Below, in pieces: positions 25,634 to 35,584 of a DNA stretch of 44,947 nucleotides; the stretch's first letter is position 1, and each line of letters opens with the position of its first letter. The DNA lies in contig JAMPHO010000009.1 of the NCBI GenBank assembly GCA_023663385.1, positions 1 through 44,947 on the forward strand. The letters are read 5' to 3'. The notes below the pieces were generated by a model, which saw only the letters and a program-made list of their open reading frames with translations, was not told the DNA's origin and searched no databases. Both the position numbers and the translations under genes were made by a program. The DNA comes from Alistipes timonensis. Lineage in GTDB: Bacteria > Bacteroidota > Bacteroidia > Bacteroidales > Muribaculaceae.

Positions 25634-25669
25634 CCCCCTCCGTCCCTGATAATATATAGTTGATATAAG

Positions 25670-25709
25670 GGCGGCGCGTCAATTCTGGCGCGCCGCCAAT
25701 TTAATTTTG
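25670..25709 (+). terminator. GC-rich terminator-like hairpin before aspS
   Basis: 9-bp arms GGCGGCGCG and CGCGCCGCC with a 10-nt loop, followed by AATTTAATTTTG. It shares GGCGCGCCGCC with the hairpin at 952-986. Confidence 0.6.
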
Positions 25710-25736
25710 AGGGGGAGGGGATTTTTGCTAATTTCG
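25706..25736 (+). promoter_or_regulatory. aspS promoter
   Basis: TTTG (25706-25709), 19 nt, TAATTTCG (25729-25736), 29 nt before the aspS start. Confidence 0.7.
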
Positions 25737-25764
25737 CGGTTAGGAAATCAATAAGCTATCATAG

Positions 25765-27528
25765 ATGTACAGAACTAATACATGCGGGGAGCTGCGGCTC
25801 TCCGACGCCGGCCGCGAGGTGACCCTCGCCGGCTGGGTGCAGCGTGTCCGCAAGATGGGCGGTATGACCTTCGTCGACCTCCGCGACCGCTACGGCATCA
25901 CCCAGGTGGTGTTCAACAATTCCGACAACGCCGAGCTCTGCGAGGCCGCCAACCACCTGGGCCGCGAGTTCGTGGCTCAGATTACCGGCAAGGTGCAGGA
26001 GCGCGAGGCCAAGAACCCGAACCTTCCCACCGGCGACATCGAGCTGATCGCCACCGGCCTTACGGTGCTCAACCGCTCGGAGGTGCCCCCCTTCACCATC
26101 GAGGAGGAGACTGACGGCGGCGACGACCTCCGCATGAAGTTCCGCTACCTCGACCTGCGCCGCCCCAACGTGCGCCGCAACCTTGAGCTGCGCCACCGCA
26201 TGACTATGGAGGTGCGCCGCTACCTCGACTCCAAGGGATTCCTCGAAATCGAGACCCCGATGCTCGTGGGCTCAACCCCCGAGGGCGCGCGCGACTTCGT
26301 GGTGCCCTCGCGTATGAACCCCGGCCAGTTCTACGCCCTTCCCCAGTCGCCCCAGACCCTCAAGCAGCTGCTTATGGTGTCGGGTATGGACCGCTACTTC
26401 CAGATTGTTAAGTGCTTCCGCGACGAGGACCTCCGCGCCGACCGCCAGCCCGAGTTCACCCAGATCGACTGCGAGATGAGCTACGTCGAACAGGACGACA
26501 TCATCAACCTCTTCGAGGGTATGGCCAAGCACCTCTTCAAGGAGCTCCGCGGCGTGGAACTCACCGAGCCTTTCATCCGCATGCCCTGGGCCGAGGCCAT
26601 GAAGCTTTACGGCTCCGACAAGCCCGACCTCCGTTTCGGCATGACGTTCGTCGAACTGATGGACGTGCTCAAGGGTCACGGCTTCTCGGTGTTCGACGAC
26701 GCGGCCTACATCGGCGGCATCTGCGCCAAGGGGGCCGCTTCCTACACCCGCAAGCAGCTCGACCAGCTCACCGACTTCGTGAAGCGCCCGCAGATCGGCG
26801 CCAAGGGCATGGTTTACGCCCGCGTCGAGGCTGACGGCAACGTCAAGTCGTCGGTCGATAAGTTCTACTCGCAGGAAACCCTCCAGAAGCTCCGCGAGGC
26901 AATGGGCGCCGAACCGGGCGACCTTATCCTTATCCTCTCGGGCGACGACGCGATGAAGACCCGCAAGCAGCTTTGCGAGCTCCGCCTGGAGATGGGCAAC
27001 CGCCTGGGTCTGCGCGACAAGAACAAGTTCGCGTGCCTCTGGGTTGTCGACTTCCCGATGTTCGAGTGGAGCGACGAGGAGCAGCGCCTGATGGCCATGC
27101 ACCACCCATTCACCCACCCCAAGGACGAGGATATCGCCCTGCTCGACACCGACCCGGCTGCTGTGCGCGCCGACGCCTACGACATGGTGGTCAACGGCGT
27201 CGAGGTCGGCGGCGGCTCGATCCGTATCCACGACTCGGCCCTGCAGGCCAAGATGTTCGAGATTCTCGGCTTCACCCCCGAGAAGGCCCAGGAGCAGTTC
27301 GGCTTCCTGATGAACGCCTTCAAGTACGGCGCTCCCCCTCACGGCGGCCTGGCCTACGGCCTCGATCGCTGGGTGAGCCTCTTCGCCGGGCTCGACAGCA
27401 TCCGCGACTGCATCGCCTTCCCCAAGAACAATTCCGGCCGCGACGTGATGCTCGACGCTCCCGCCGCGCTCGATCCCAAGCAGCTCGACGAGCTCCAGCT
27501 CGCCCTCGACCTTAAGGAAAAGGCATGA
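25765..27528 (+). CDS. aspS: Aspartate--tRNA ligase
   Basis: Bacterial-type AspRS of 587 residues. It shows an N-terminal OB-fold anticodon domain (1-105, [20 protein letters not shown]), class II motif 1 ([17 protein letters not shown]), motif 2 ([20 protein letters not shown], with QPEFTQID), the GAD insertion domain of bacterial AspRS (about 290-420) and motif 3 ([15 protein letters not shown]). Length is normal for the family. Whether it is discriminating or also makes Asp-tRNA-Asn cannot be decided here. The Nif3-like gene starts in a 4-nt overlap with its stop (ATGA), so both are on one transcript. Confidence 0.97.
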   Translation: MYRTNTCGELRLSDAGREVTLAGWVQRVRKMGGMTFVDLRDRYGITQVVFNNSDNAELCEAANHLGREFVAQITGKVQEREAKNPNLPTGDIELIATGLTVLNRSEVPPFTIEEETDGGDDLRMKFRYLDLRRPNVRRNLELRHRMTMEVRRYLDSKGFLEIETPMLVGSTPEGARDFVVPSRMNPGQFYALPQSPQTLKQLLMVSGMDRYFQIVKCFRDEDLRADRQPEFTQIDCEMSYVEQDDIINLFEGMAKHLFKELRGVELTEPFIRMPWAEAMKLYGSDKPDLRFGMTFVELMDVLKGHGFSVFDDAAYIGGICAKGAASYTRKQLDQLTDFVKRPQIGAKGMVYARVEADGNVKSSVDKFYSQETLQKLREAMGAEPGDLILILSGDDAMKTRKQLCELRLEMGNRLGLRDKNKFACLWVVDFPMFEWSDEEQRLMAMHHPFTHPKDEDIALLDTDPAAVRADAYDMVVNGVEVGGGSIRIHDSALQAKMFEILGFTPEKAQEQFGFLMNAFKYGAPPHGGLAYGLDRWVSLFAGLDSIRDCIAFPKNNSGRDVMLDAPAALDPKQLDELQLALDLKEKA

Positions 27529-28307
27529 GCGGCGGCGTTACCAACCGGCAGATCATTGAAGCGATAGAGGAGTACGCTCCCCTGTCGCTTCAGGAGAGCT
27601 GGGACAACTCAGGCTGGCAGGTGGGCGACCCCTCCGCGGAGTGCCGCGGGGTGCTCCTCTGCGTCGACCTCACCCCCGAGGTGCTCGCCGAAGCGGTGGC
27701 CAAGGGGTGCGACCTGGTTGTGACCCACCACCCGCTCATTTTCCGCGGCATAAAGAAACTCGTCGGGCGCGACCGAGTGACGGAGTGCCTCACCGAGGCC
27801 GTGCGCCGCGGCGTGAGCGTCTACTCCAGCCATACCTCCACCGACGCGGCTCCCGCCGGGGTGTCGGCCGAGATGGCCCGCATGCTTGGCCTTACCGGCG
27901 TGGCCCCGCTCGACGCCTCGGGCCTCGGGGCCGTCGGCGACCTCCCGAACCCTCTCCCGTGGGCGCTCTTCGCCGACAAGGTAAAGGATACCTTCGGCTG
28001 CGCCTCGCTGCGCCTGTCGCGTCCCGCCCCCGGGATGGAGACCGTGGGCCGCGTGGCCCTCTGCGGAGGCGCCGGGGGCGACTTCATCGGCGAGGCCATA
28101 GAGGCCGGGGCCGACGTCTACGTCACCGCCGACTGCAAGCACAACCTTTTTCTGGACCGCCGCGACGAGATTCTGCTCATCGACGCCGGGCATTTCGAGA
28201 CCGAGCAGTGTACAAAAGCGCTTTTTAAGCGCGTAATTAGCGAAAAATTTCCTAACTTCGCGGTTTGGGAATCAGAGGCAGAGGAAAATCCGGTGCTCTA
28301 TGTGTGA
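27525..28307 (+). CDS. Nif3-like dinuclear metal center protein
   Basis: Protein of 260 residues of the Nif3/YbgI family, toroidal hexamers with a two-metal site per subunit and uncertain reaction (annotated also as GTP cyclohydrolase 1 type 2). Metal ligands appear in VVTHHPLIF (two His), in [10 protein letters not shown] (His and Asp) and in the C-terminal [10 protein letters not shown] (His and Glu). The length is that of the short form without the PII-like insert. It overlaps aspS by 4 nt and precedes the zinc-ribbon gene by 50 nt; the Nif3 plus zinc-ribbon pairing is common in bacteria. Confidence 0.93.
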   Translation: MSGGVTNRQIIEAIEEYAPLSLQESWDNSGWQVGDPSAECRGVLLCVDLTPEVLAEAVAKGCDLVVTHHPLIFRGIKKLVGRDRVTECLTEAVRRGVSVYSSHTSTDAAPAGVSAEMARMLGLTGVAPLDASGLGAVGDLPNPLPWALFADKVKDTFGCASLRLSRPAPGMETVGRVALCGGAGGDFIGEAIEAGADVYVTADCKHNLFLDRRDEILLIDAGHFETEQCTKALFKRVISEKFPNFAVWESEAEENPVLYV

Positions 28308-28357
28308 GCCCCGGGGTATTCTCCGCCCTTTGACACGTTAAACAACAACCATACAAT

Positions 28358-29134
28358 ATGGCCACAGATAAAAAGAAAACCGATAACCTCTCGGTGGAGA
28401 GCCGCCTGGAGTCGCTCTACAAGCTCCAGACTGTTCTCAGCGAAATCGACCGTATCAAGACAATCCGCGGCGAGCTCCCTCTCGAAGTCAAGGACCTGGA
28501 GGACAACCTCGAAGGTCTCAAGACCCGTATCGCCAACTACGAGGCTGAAATCGAGCAGCTCAACGACAAGCTCGCCCAGGAGAAGGTGAAGGCCGAGGAC
28601 TCACAGGCTAAAATCGCCCGCTACAAGGAGCAGCTCGACAACGTGCGCAACAACCGCGAGTTCGACCTCCTCTCGAAAGAGGTCGAATTCCAGACCCTCG
28701 AAATCGAGCTTTGCGAGAAGCACCAGGGTGAATACGCCCGCATGATCGAGAACAAGCGCCGCGACATCGAAACCACCCGCGAGAAACTCAGCGACCACGA
28801 GCACGTCCTCGCCGAGAAGAAGGCCGAGCTGGAGGAAATCGTCAGCGAGACCCGCCAGGACGAGGAGCGCCTCCGCGAGCAGGCCAAGAACCTGGAGACC
28901 CAGATCGACGAGCGCACTCTCACGGCCTTCAAGCGTATCCGCAAGAACGCCCGCAACGGCCTCGGAGTGGTCTACATCCAGCGTAACGCATGCGGCGGCT
29001 GCTTCAACCGCATCCCGCCCCAGCGCCAGCTCGAAATTAAGATGCGCAAGAAGATTCTCGTGTGCGAGTACTGCGGCCGCATCCTGATCGACCCGGAAAT
29101 CGCCGGAATCCACGAGGAAGCTCCCTCGAAGTAA
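28358..29134 (+). CDS. Coiled-coil zinc-ribbon protein (CdsZ/CT398-like)
   Basis: Protein of 258 residues: a long coiled coil (about 15-190, heptads with KLAQEKVKAEDSQAKIARYK and EIVSETRQDEERL) followed by a C4 zinc ribbon (ACGGCFNRIPPQ and ILVCEYCGRIL, i.e. CxxC and CxxC). This is the Nif3-linked zf-RING_7 family, with a reported structural or substrate-handling role in some species, otherwise unknown. It has an ATG with an A-rich leader and lies downstream of the Nif3 gene, so it is probably in the aspS transcript. Confidence 0.9.
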   Translation: MATDKKKTDNLSVESRLESLYKLQTVLSEIDRIKTIRGELPLEVKDLEDNLEGLKTRIANYEAEIEQLNDKLAQEKVKAEDSQAKIARYKEQLDNVRNNREFDLLSKEVEFQTLEIELCEKHQGEYARMIENKRRDIETTREKLSDHEHVLAEKKAELEEIVSETRQDEERLREQAKNLETQIDERTLTAFKRIRKNARNGLGVVYIQRNACGGCFNRIPPQRQLEIKMRKKILVCEYCGRILIDPEIAGIHEEAPSK

Positions 29135-29179
29135 GTCCGATTCGCGACGAACTAATCCAACGCCCTGGCAGGATAGAAG

Positions 29180-30109
29180 GTGGTAACGGAATTATCCCGG
29201 CTCGCGCTGCCGAAAGGCGCGGCCAACCGCCACGCTTTCAACTCGGCGGAATTCGCCTCCCTCAACGAGGCGAAAGCCACCCGTGTGTCTTTCCTGGCCA
29301 TCGGCGACAAGAAACCGAAACTTTGGCTGACCGCCGGTCTCCGCTCAGGAGAGTGGCGGTCCCCTTTTTCCGCCCCGTTCGGGGGGTGGATGGGGATGCC
29401 CGACGTGTCGCAGCGCGCCATGTGCGACGCCGCCCGCGACCTGCGTCTCTGGGCCGCGGAGCGCGGCGAGCCGCTGCGGATCACGCTCCCCCCGCTCGTC
29501 TACGACCCGACGTTCCTCACCAAGAGCCTCTACGCGCTTGAGCGCGAGGGGCGTATCGAGCTGTTGCAGCCCGACTATTATTTCCGCGTGGCCGACTTCG
29601 CCGACTATGAGTCGCGTATGAGCGGCGCGGCGCGCAACAAGCTGGCCAACGCCCTGAAGCACCCCTTCCTTTTCGAGGCATTTCCGAAGGCCAAAGGGGA
29701 GGCGCTCGCCAGGGCCTACGCCGTGATTGAGCTCAACCGGGCCGAAAGGGGCTACCCCCTGGCCATGAGTCTGGCCGACGTTGAGGCCACCAGCGCCGTG
29801 ATACCGATGGACGCCTTCGTGCTTTCGCTCGGCGGGACCGACAGCGCCGCCGCGCTCGTGTTCCGAGTGCTCCCCGACGTCGGGTTGGTGGTCTACTGGG
29901 GAAATACCGCCGACAGCAACGAGGCCCGCGCGATGAATATGCTGGCCTTCAAGGTTTTTGAATATTATTATAACGATGGCCGGGTGCGCCTGCTCGACAT
30001 CGGCCCCTCCGACCTCGACGGGGAGCCGAACCTGGGGCTGATGGAGTTCAAGGAGGGGATAGGTTGCAGGGTGAGCCCCCGCTTCACCGTGCGTATTGAC
30101 GGCAGATAA
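29180..30109 (+). CDS. GNAT/FemAB-like acyltransferase family protein
   Basis: Protein of 309 residues. The start is the GTG at 29180: an in-frame TAG sits 6 nt upstream, so translation cannot begin earlier. The chain has the two-lobed GNAT layout of FemAB or BioF2-like enzymes: a first lobe (about 20-140, FLAIGDKKPKLWLTAGLRSG and FSAPFGGWMG) and a second (about 170-300, RAYAVIELNRAERGYPLAMS and VLSLGGTDSAAALVFRVLPD, VVYWGNTADSNEARAMNMLA). Such proteins acylate amino groups or lipid precursors. Substrate unknown. It follows the zinc-ribbon gene by 45 nt. Confidence 0.7.
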   Translation: MVTELSRLALPKGAANRHAFNSAEFASLNEAKATRVSFLAIGDKKPKLWLTAGLRSGEWRSPFSAPFGGWMGMPDVSQRAMCDAARDLRLWAAERGEPLRITLPPLVYDPTFLTKSLYALEREGRIELLQPDYYFRVADFADYESRMSGAARNKLANALKHPFLFEAFPKAKGEALARAYAVIELNRAERGYPLAMSLADVEATSAVIPMDAFVLSLGGTDSAAALVFRVLPDVGLVVYWGNTADSNEARAMNMLAFKVFEYYYNDGRVRLLDIGPSDLDGEPNLGLMEFKEGIGCRVSPRFTVRIDGR

Positions 30110-30170
30110 GGCGTATTGTTGGCACTTTGGGTGGTTTTTTGGTATAAATTTGGCAAAACGTGATTTTTTT

Positions 30171-30213
30171 ATTCGTTTATACGCGTTGTATAAACGAATT
30201 TTATGTATATTTG
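30171..30213 (+). promoter_or_regulatory. Promoter region of the 1519-residue adhesin with a 12-bp-arm palindrome
   Basis: A perfect inverted repeat, ATTCGTTTATAC (30171-30182) and GTATAAACGAAT (30188-30199) with a 5-nt centre, lies just upstream of the -7-like box TATATTTG (30206-30213). It could be an operator, or an AT-rich terminator of the gene before it. The predicted leader to 30353 is about 130 nt and holds a GCTCC/GGAGC hairpin near 30227. Confidence 0.6.
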
Positions 30214-30352
30214 TGGCAGACAAGGGCTCCTTACCGCGGAGCATTGTGCCACAGGAACCTTTCCGTGCTTGATTACCAGCAATTTGGATTACACACAACC
30301 AATTATCATCGTTTGAAATCACAATTGCCATAAGTTACTTAAAACCAATTAT

Positions 30353-33300
30353 ATGTTTAAATCATTGATCCACCGTTTCGCGGGGCTACTCTCCCTGGCG
30401 GCGGTTCTTTCAATCTCCGGCAGCCCGGCATCGGCCCAGCAGAAGGCCTACCGCGGTCAGCGCGCGGAAACAGCGGCCAGCCCGACGGCCCGCCCGTTCA
30501 GCCATTATATGAAGGCACGCGACATCTCGGGGCTCAACTCCATAAGCGCCGCCCCGGCGAGGATGGGCTCCCGCTCCTTCTCGGCCTCGACAGCCGCCGC
30601 GGCTGCCACCCCCAGGGTGACAATCGGCGGTTATCTTACCGGCACCGGCAATCTTACCAACGGTATATACTCTTTCGACGCGGGACCCAACCCCCAGCTC
30701 ACGCTACTTTTCCACGACGATGAGGCGCGCTTCGCGGCCGACGGCGGCGGAACGTACTACGACGGCAAGTACTACTACGTCGAGTGGCACTACGGGCTGA
30801 TGTCCGACGAAATCTACGCCCACTACGGCATCCAGGAAACCGAGAACTGGACCGAGCTGTACCGCAGTGCGATGGACCAGAACCCGATCGACGAGCACAG
30901 CATCGCGCTCGACCTCACCTACTGCCCGGCCGACAAGACCATCTACGGCGTGTTTGAGGACTACGACGTTATAGCCGACACATATAACTATTATTTCGGC
31001 CGACTCAACCAGTATGGCGAGCGCGAGGGTATCGCGCAGATCGACCGCCGCTACTGGGCCATCGCTTCCGATGCCGCGGGGAATATATTCGCGGTCGACG
31101 AGGAGGGGTGGCTCTGTTCTTTTGACCGCGCCAACGGCAATGTGAAGCGCATAGGCGACACGGGTATCGACCCCTTCTATATGCAGTCGGCCTGTTTCGA
31201 CTTCCGCACCGGCACTATGTACTGGGTGGCCAACGGTAAGAGCATACTCACGGCGCTCTACACCGTGGATACCGCGACCGGCGCCGTCACCAAGGTGTGC
31301 AACATCCCCGGCGACGAGCAGATCGTGGGGCTTTATGTGGTTGACCACTCATATGCCGACGAGGCCCCCTTCAAGGCTACCGGCCTGACGGCGAACTTTG
31401 AGCGCGGCTCCCTCTCGGGCACCGCCGACTTCACAATGCCGACAGCCACTTACGCGGGCACCGCTCTTTCCGGCTCGCTCAACTACACCGTGACCCTTAA
31501 CGGCGCTACCGCAGCTACCGGCACCGCCGCGGCCGGAGCACCCGTGAGCGCTCCGATCACAGCCCCCGCCGCGGGCAACTACGACGTGGAGGTATACGCG
31601 TCGAACGCCGCGGGCAACGGCCCCTCGGTTAAGACCTCGCTGTGGATCGGCGACGACGTGCCCACCGCCCCGACGGCAGTCAAGGCTACCAAGGGCGCCA
31701 ACAAGGTGACCGTCAGCTGGACGGCCCCGGCATCGACCTCGCACGGCGGTTTCCTCAACCAGGCGGCGCTCCGCTACAAGGTGACCCGCTTCCCCGATAT
31801 GAAGGTACTGGCCGAGGAGCTCGCATCCACAACCATCGAGGACGCCAACCTCGGGGTGCCCATCAAATCGTACTGGTACGAGGTAAGGGCCCTCTCCGGC
31901 GCGCAGCAGGGTGGGGCGGCCACGTCGAACAACCTCGTGTTCGGTACCCACTACGAGGTGCCTTACTTCGAGGACTTCGCCAACGACGGCTCCTGGCCCC
32001 TCTTCACTACAATTGACGTAAACGACGACGGCAAGGAGTGGCTCTACTACGCCGACAAACAGGCTGTGGGTTGTATGGCTACCCAGCGTGGCGACGAAAG
32101 CGACGACTGGCTGATTACCGCCCCCATCTACCTGACCTCTAACCGCTCGTATGTGCTCGCATTCGATGCCGCCTCGACTACCAACACTATGGCGGAGACA
32201 TTCGAGGTATCGGTCGGCACCGCCGCCACCGCTTCGGCCATGGGACGCGTGATCATGCCACGCACCGAGGTGCAGAGCTCCGCGTTCGTGACTTTCGAGC
32301 AGGAGTTCTCCGTGCCCTCCGACGGCCTCTACTATATCGGGTTCCACGACGTGTCGCCCAAATACCGCAACTGGCTCTATCTTGACAATATCACCATAAT
32401 ACCCGGCAAGAACCTCAACGCCCCGGCGGCTGTGGCTGACCTCGCCGTGACCCCCGCCGAGAACGGGCGCCTCGCAGCGACTGTTAGCTTCACCGCCCCC
32501 TCGCGCAATGCCGACGGCGGCCCCCTCGCCGCACTGACCTCCATCGAGCTCTATCGCGGTTCGGCCAAGATACATACGTTCGAGAACCCCTCGCCCGGCA
32601 GCGCCCTCAGCTTTGAGGATGTCAAGGCCCAGCAGGGTGTCAACGAGTACACCGTGGTATGCTATAACGGCACTGACGCGGGCGAACCCGCCTCGGCCTC
32701 GGCCTGGGTTGGTGTCGACATACCCAAGGCGGTTACCAACGTGGTGGCCCGGGAGAATGCCGACGGCTCGTTCACCATCACCTGGGACGCCGTGACCGAG
32801 GGCGCCAACGGCGGCTTCATCGATCCGGCCCAGATTTGCTACTTTGTGGCCCGCTCGACCGATAACGACACGTTTGCCGACCAGCTCTTCACGACCACCG
32901 TCACCGACCGCCCGTCGATTACGGAGCACACCACGATGGCCTACCTCGTGGTTGCCCTCTCGCAGGGTGGCCAATCGGAATGGGCTATATCCAACGTGGT
33001 TGTTGTAGGTACGCCCCACGAGCTCCCCTATGCCGAATCGTTTGCCGCCATGGCTCTCCAGGCCGGCCCCTGGGCCGCCATCGTAAATGAGGGCGACGGC
33101 GACTGGGAGATGAAGCAGGGTGGTTTCAAACCCTTCACGCAGGGCGTTCAGGACGAGGACGGCGGCATGATTGCCTTCGTTCCCGCCGGTGCCGGCGACA
33201 GCGGCGCGCTCTATTCCGGAAAGTTCAACATTAGCAGCTCGGTGAACCCAACCCTCAGCTTCTGGTACTACAACAACCCGGGCGATAACGGCTCCATCAA

Positions 33301-34912
33301 GGTCATGATTTCCAAAAACGGCGGCGACTTCGAGCAGGCGCTCCTGGTTGACTTCGCCACCGCCTCCGGCGCGAAGGCCTGGACCAAGGCTGAGGTGCCC
33401 CTGAAGAATCTCCAGGCTGATTGCCGCCACATTCGCCTCGCTTTCGAAGTTGTGGCCGGGTCGGACAACGAGATTTACCTCGACAATATCCGCCTCTACG
33501 ACAATATCGACAACGACCTCATTGTAAGCGCCATCAAGGTTCCCTCGCGCCTCACTTTCCAGAAGCACGCCCTCGTGGATGTCACTGTGAAGAACATCGG
33601 CCAGGCCGCCTCCGGGGGCTACTCCGTAAACCTCTTCCGCGATGACGCTATCGTTGGCACCCAGTCGGTGGCCGAAGGGCTCGCCGTCGACGCCACAAAG
33701 ACAGTTTCCTTCGAGGAGCTCCCGACGCTCGATTTTGGCAAAGAGGTCACCTACTACGCCGTGGTTGAGTACGCCGCCGACCAGAATACCTCCAACAACC
33801 GCTCCGAGAGCGTGACGGTTAAGGTGAAGCAGCCCGCGTTCCCCGCAGTCAAGGACCTCGGCATAGCGATTGACGGCTCCAACGCCGTGCTCACCTGGAG
33901 CGAGCCTTCAGCCGACGCCGGCGATGCGGAGGCCGTTACCGAGGATTTCGAGGCTTACACCCCGTTCGCCATCGACAATTTCGGCGACTGGATGAACGTC
34001 GACGTTGACAAATACGAGACTTACGGCATACAGTATGGTTCTTACCCCAATATGTACGACCCGAAGGCATGGATGGTGTTCAACCCCGTCAAGGCCGGAC
34101 TCTCGATCGCCTACGACAACGGCGACCCGAACGCGTTCGCTCCCGCCTCCGGCGCGCAATACCTCCTGGCGTTCTGCTCGATCGATCCCAAGACCGAGGA
34201 GGATATGCCCAACGACGACTGGCTGATCTCCCCCGAGCTGTCGGGTATGGCCCAGACGATTACCTTCAAGGTTAAGCGCCTCGGCATGCAGTACGCCGAA
34301 AGCTTCGAGGTACTCGCCTCCGAGAAGACCGACGACATGGCCGACTTCACCCGCGTGTTTGCCGGAAGCGATATTGCCGGATTCGAGACCTGGAACACCG
34401 TGAGCGTTCCCCTTCCCGCCGGCACGAAGTATTTCGCCATCCGTTGCAACTCCTACGGTGGCTTCGCCCTGATGCTCGACGACGTGACCTACGTTCCCGC
34501 CTCGGAGCGCCCCGTCGAGCTCCAGCTCCTTGGGTATAACGTGTATCGCGACAATGTCAAGGTTAACGACGCAGCGGTGACCGCTACCGGCTTCACCCAC
34601 CCGCTGACCGATGCCGTCGAACACCTCTACCACGTCACCGCCCTCTACGACAAGGGTGAGTCCGCGGCCTCCAACAAGGTTTCGACCCTCACCGGCTCCG
34701 TCGAGGGTGTCGACGCGCCGACCTACACAGTATCCACCGCCTCGGGCGTGATCGCCATCGCCAACGCCCAGGGGCGCGCCATCAGCGTCTACGGCGCCGA
34801 CGGCCGCCCGGTCTACAACGGTGAAGGCACAGCGATGACCCTCGTGCGCGTCACCTCCGGCGTCTACCTCGTCGCCGTCGGCACGGAAGTCACCAAAGTA
34901 GCCGTCAAGTAA
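30353..34912 (+). CDS. Large secreted adhesin with Fn3 and cleaved-adhesin-like domains, T9SS-type
   Basis: Protein of 1519 residues with a signal peptide (about 1-29). After a spacer, a beta-propeller-like region (about 95-340) leads to Fn3-like repeats (about 440-530 and 695-880), three cleaved-adhesin/MAM-like modules (about 537-690, 889-1050 and 1185-1385, with DDWLITAPIYL and DDWLISPELSG strands), a CARDB-like module (about 1055-1165) and an Fn3-like GYNVYRDNVKVND segment. The end is a T9SS C-terminal domain (about 1450-1519). The modules recall Porphyromonas haemagglutinin/gingipain adhesin domains. It should sit on the cell surface and bind protein or glycan; the target is unknown. A strong terminator pair follows. 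Confidence 0.85.
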   Translation: MFKSLIHRFAGLLSLAAVLSISGSPASAQQKAYRGQRAETAASPTARPFSHYMKARDISGLNSISAAPARMGSRSFSASTAAAAATPRVTIGGYLTGTGNLTNGIYSFDAGPNPQLTLLFHDDEARFAADGGGTYYDGKYYYVEWHYGLMSDEIYAHYGIQETENWTELYRSAMDQNPIDEHSIALDLTYCPADKTIYGVFEDYDVIADTYNYYFGRLNQYGEREGIAQIDRRYWAIASDAAGNIFAVDEEGWLCSFDRANGNVKRIGDTGIDPFYMQSACFDFRTGTMYWVANGKSILTALYTVDTATGAVTKVCNIPGDEQIVGLYVVDHSYADEAPFKATGLTANFERGSLSGTADFTMPTATYAGTALSGSLNYTVTLNGATAATGTAAAGAPVSAPITAPAAGNYDVEVYASNAAGNGPSVKTSLWIGDDVPTAPTAVKATKGANKVTVSWTAPASTSHGGFLNQAALRYKVTRFPDMKVLAEELASTTIEDANLGVPIKSYWYEVRALSGAQQGGAATSNNLVFGTHYEVPYFEDFANDGSWPLFTTIDVNDDGKEWLYYADKQAVGCMATQRGDESDDWLITAPIYLTSNRSYVLAFDAASTTNTMAETFEVSVGTAATASAMGRVIMPRTEVQSSAFVTFEQEFSVPSDGLYYIGFHDVSPKYRNWLYLDNITIIPGKNLNAPAAVADLAVTPAENGRLAATVSFTAPSRNADGGPLAALTSIELYRGSAKIHTFENPSPGSALSFEDVKAQQGVNEYTVVCYNGTDAGEPASASAWVGVDIPKAVTNVVARENADGSFTITWDAVTEGANGGFIDPAQICYFVARSTDNDTFADQLFTTTVTDRPSITEHTTMAYLVVALSQGGQSEWAISNVVVVGTPHELPYAESFAAMALQAGPWAAIVNEGDGDWEMKQGGFKPFTQGVQDEDGGMIAFVPAGAGDSGALYSGKFNISSSVNPTLSFWYYNNPGDNGSIKVMISKNGGDFEQALLVDFATASGAKAWTKAEVPLKNLQADCRHIRLAFEVVAGSDNEIYLDNIRLYDNIDNDLIVSAIKVPSRLTFQKHALVDVTVKNIGQAASGGYSVNLFRDDAIVGTQSVAEGLAVDATKTVSFEELPTLDFGKEVTYYAVVEYAADQNTSNNRSESVTVKVKQPAFPAVKDLGIAIDGSNAVLTWSEPSADAGDAEAVTEDFEAYTPFAIDNFGDWMNVDVDKYETYGIQYGSYPNMYDPKAWMVFNPVKAGLSIAYDNGDPNAFAPASGAQYLLAFCSIDPKTEEDMPNDDWLISPELSGMAQTITFKVKRLGMQYAESFEVLASEKTDDMADFTRVFAGSDIAGFETWNTVSVPLPAGTKYFAIRCNSYGGFALMLDDVTYVPASERPVELQLLGYNVYRDNVKVNDAAVTATGFTHPLTDAVEHLYHVTALYDKGESAASNKVSTLTGSVEGVDAPTYTVSTASGVIAIANAQGRAISVYGADGRPVYNGEGTAMTLVRVTSGVYLVAVGTEVTKVAVK

Positions 34913-34920
34913 TCCACACT

Positions 34921-34942
34921 CCCCCGACCCTATGGTCGGGGG
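34921..34942 (+). terminator. First hairpin downstream of the adhesin gene
   Basis: Arms CCCCCGACC and GGTCGGGGG around a CTAT loop. The T-run is missing, so it probably protects the 3' end in tandem with the next hairpin. Confidence 0.6.
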
Positions 34943-34953
34943 CAAACAAAGCA

Positions 34954-35007
34954 AGGTCGGAGATTCCGCGCGACAAATTCTTGCGCGAAATCTCCGACCT
35001 CGTTTTT
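34954..35007. terminator. Bidirectional terminator between adhesin and lipoprotein genes
   Basis: Twelve-bp arms AGGTCGGAGATT and AATCTCCGACCT enclose a GC core (CGCGC/GCGCG); a T-run (CGTTTTT) follows on the plus strand and a weaker T-rich stretch on the minus strand. The two flanking genes converge on it. Confidence 0.85.
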
Positions 35008-35021
35008 CCCTACGAGGTTGG

Positions 35022-35423
35022 TTAAAGCTCCTCGTTGGTGTAGATAATCACGGCTTCCTCGCCGGAGTCGTTACCCTTGTAAACGATCTTATAGCCGCGG
35101 CCCGTTTTCTTTACCAGCTCGGTGAAGCGGCGGTTGGCGGGATTGTGTACCACCGTGCGCGACAGCTCCTTCTTGGTTTCGTCGACGGCGGCCTGGAGGT
35201 CAGACATCTCTACGGCCTCCTCGTCGATCACATAGTTGTAGATAACATACTCGTCGTCGAAGTCGAGCGACATCTTCTCGATGCCGGGCATCTTCTGGTT
35301 CTCAACCTGCTTGTTGATTTCCTCGACAGCCTTGGCCAGGCCGGCGTCCTTGCCTCCGCAGGAGGACATCACCGCGAGCATGGCGGCAATAGCCAGGCAC
35401 GCGACATAACGCATTGCTTTCAT
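35022..35423 (-). CDS. Small lipoprotein of unknown function
   Basis: Protein of 133 residues with a lipoprotein signal (MLAVMSSC, Cys22) and an acidic/hydrophilic mature part with a helix (KAVEEINKQVENQKMPGIEK) and a C-terminal half ending in KKTGRGYKIVYKGNDSGEEA. The family is not recognised. It converges with the adhesin gene at the shared terminator and has a clear promoter on the minus strand (35482-35513). The 48-bp direct repeat copy 1 lies 22 bp upstream of that -33 box. Confidence 0.75.
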   Translation of the reverse strand: MKAMRYVACLAIAAMLAVMSSCGGKDAGLAKAVEEINKQVENQKMPGIEKMSLDFDDEYVIYNYVIDEEAVEMSDLQAAVDETKKELSRTVVHNPANRRFTELVKKTGRGYKIVYKGNDSGEEAVIIYTNEEL

Positions 35424-35481
35424 CAGTCTTTAAAATTAATTTGTGGAAATTGATTTGTATGATGTGAATGAATATTCAATG

Positions 35482-35513
35482 CGAAATTACAAAATCCCCC
35501 TCACCCCGCCAAA
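35482..35513 (-). promoter_or_regulatory. Promoter of the small lipoprotein gene
   Basis: Minus strand TTTG (35510-35513), 20 nt, TAATTTCG (35482-35489). Leader about 50 nt. Confidence 0.7.
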
Positions 35514-35535
35514 TTCCCTACTGCCGCCCTTAAGC

Positions 35536-35583
35536 CAATCGGCGTTATTCCGCTTTCAACAAAAACCTTGATTCAGAGATAAA
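35536..35583. repeat. 48-bp direct repeat, copy 1
   Basis: Begins CAATCGGCGTTATTCCGC and ends CAGAGATAAA. It matches copy 2 at 38055-38102 in 46 of 48 positions, in the same orientation, directly after the stop of the nucleotidyltransferase gene. Confidence 0.9.
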
Positions 35584-35584
35584 C

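Noticed and set aside
31349..33568. 739-residue minus-strand frame opposite the adhesin
   Set aside because: Mirrors the codon pattern of the plus-strand protein, which has a signal peptide, Fn3-like modules and a sorting domain.
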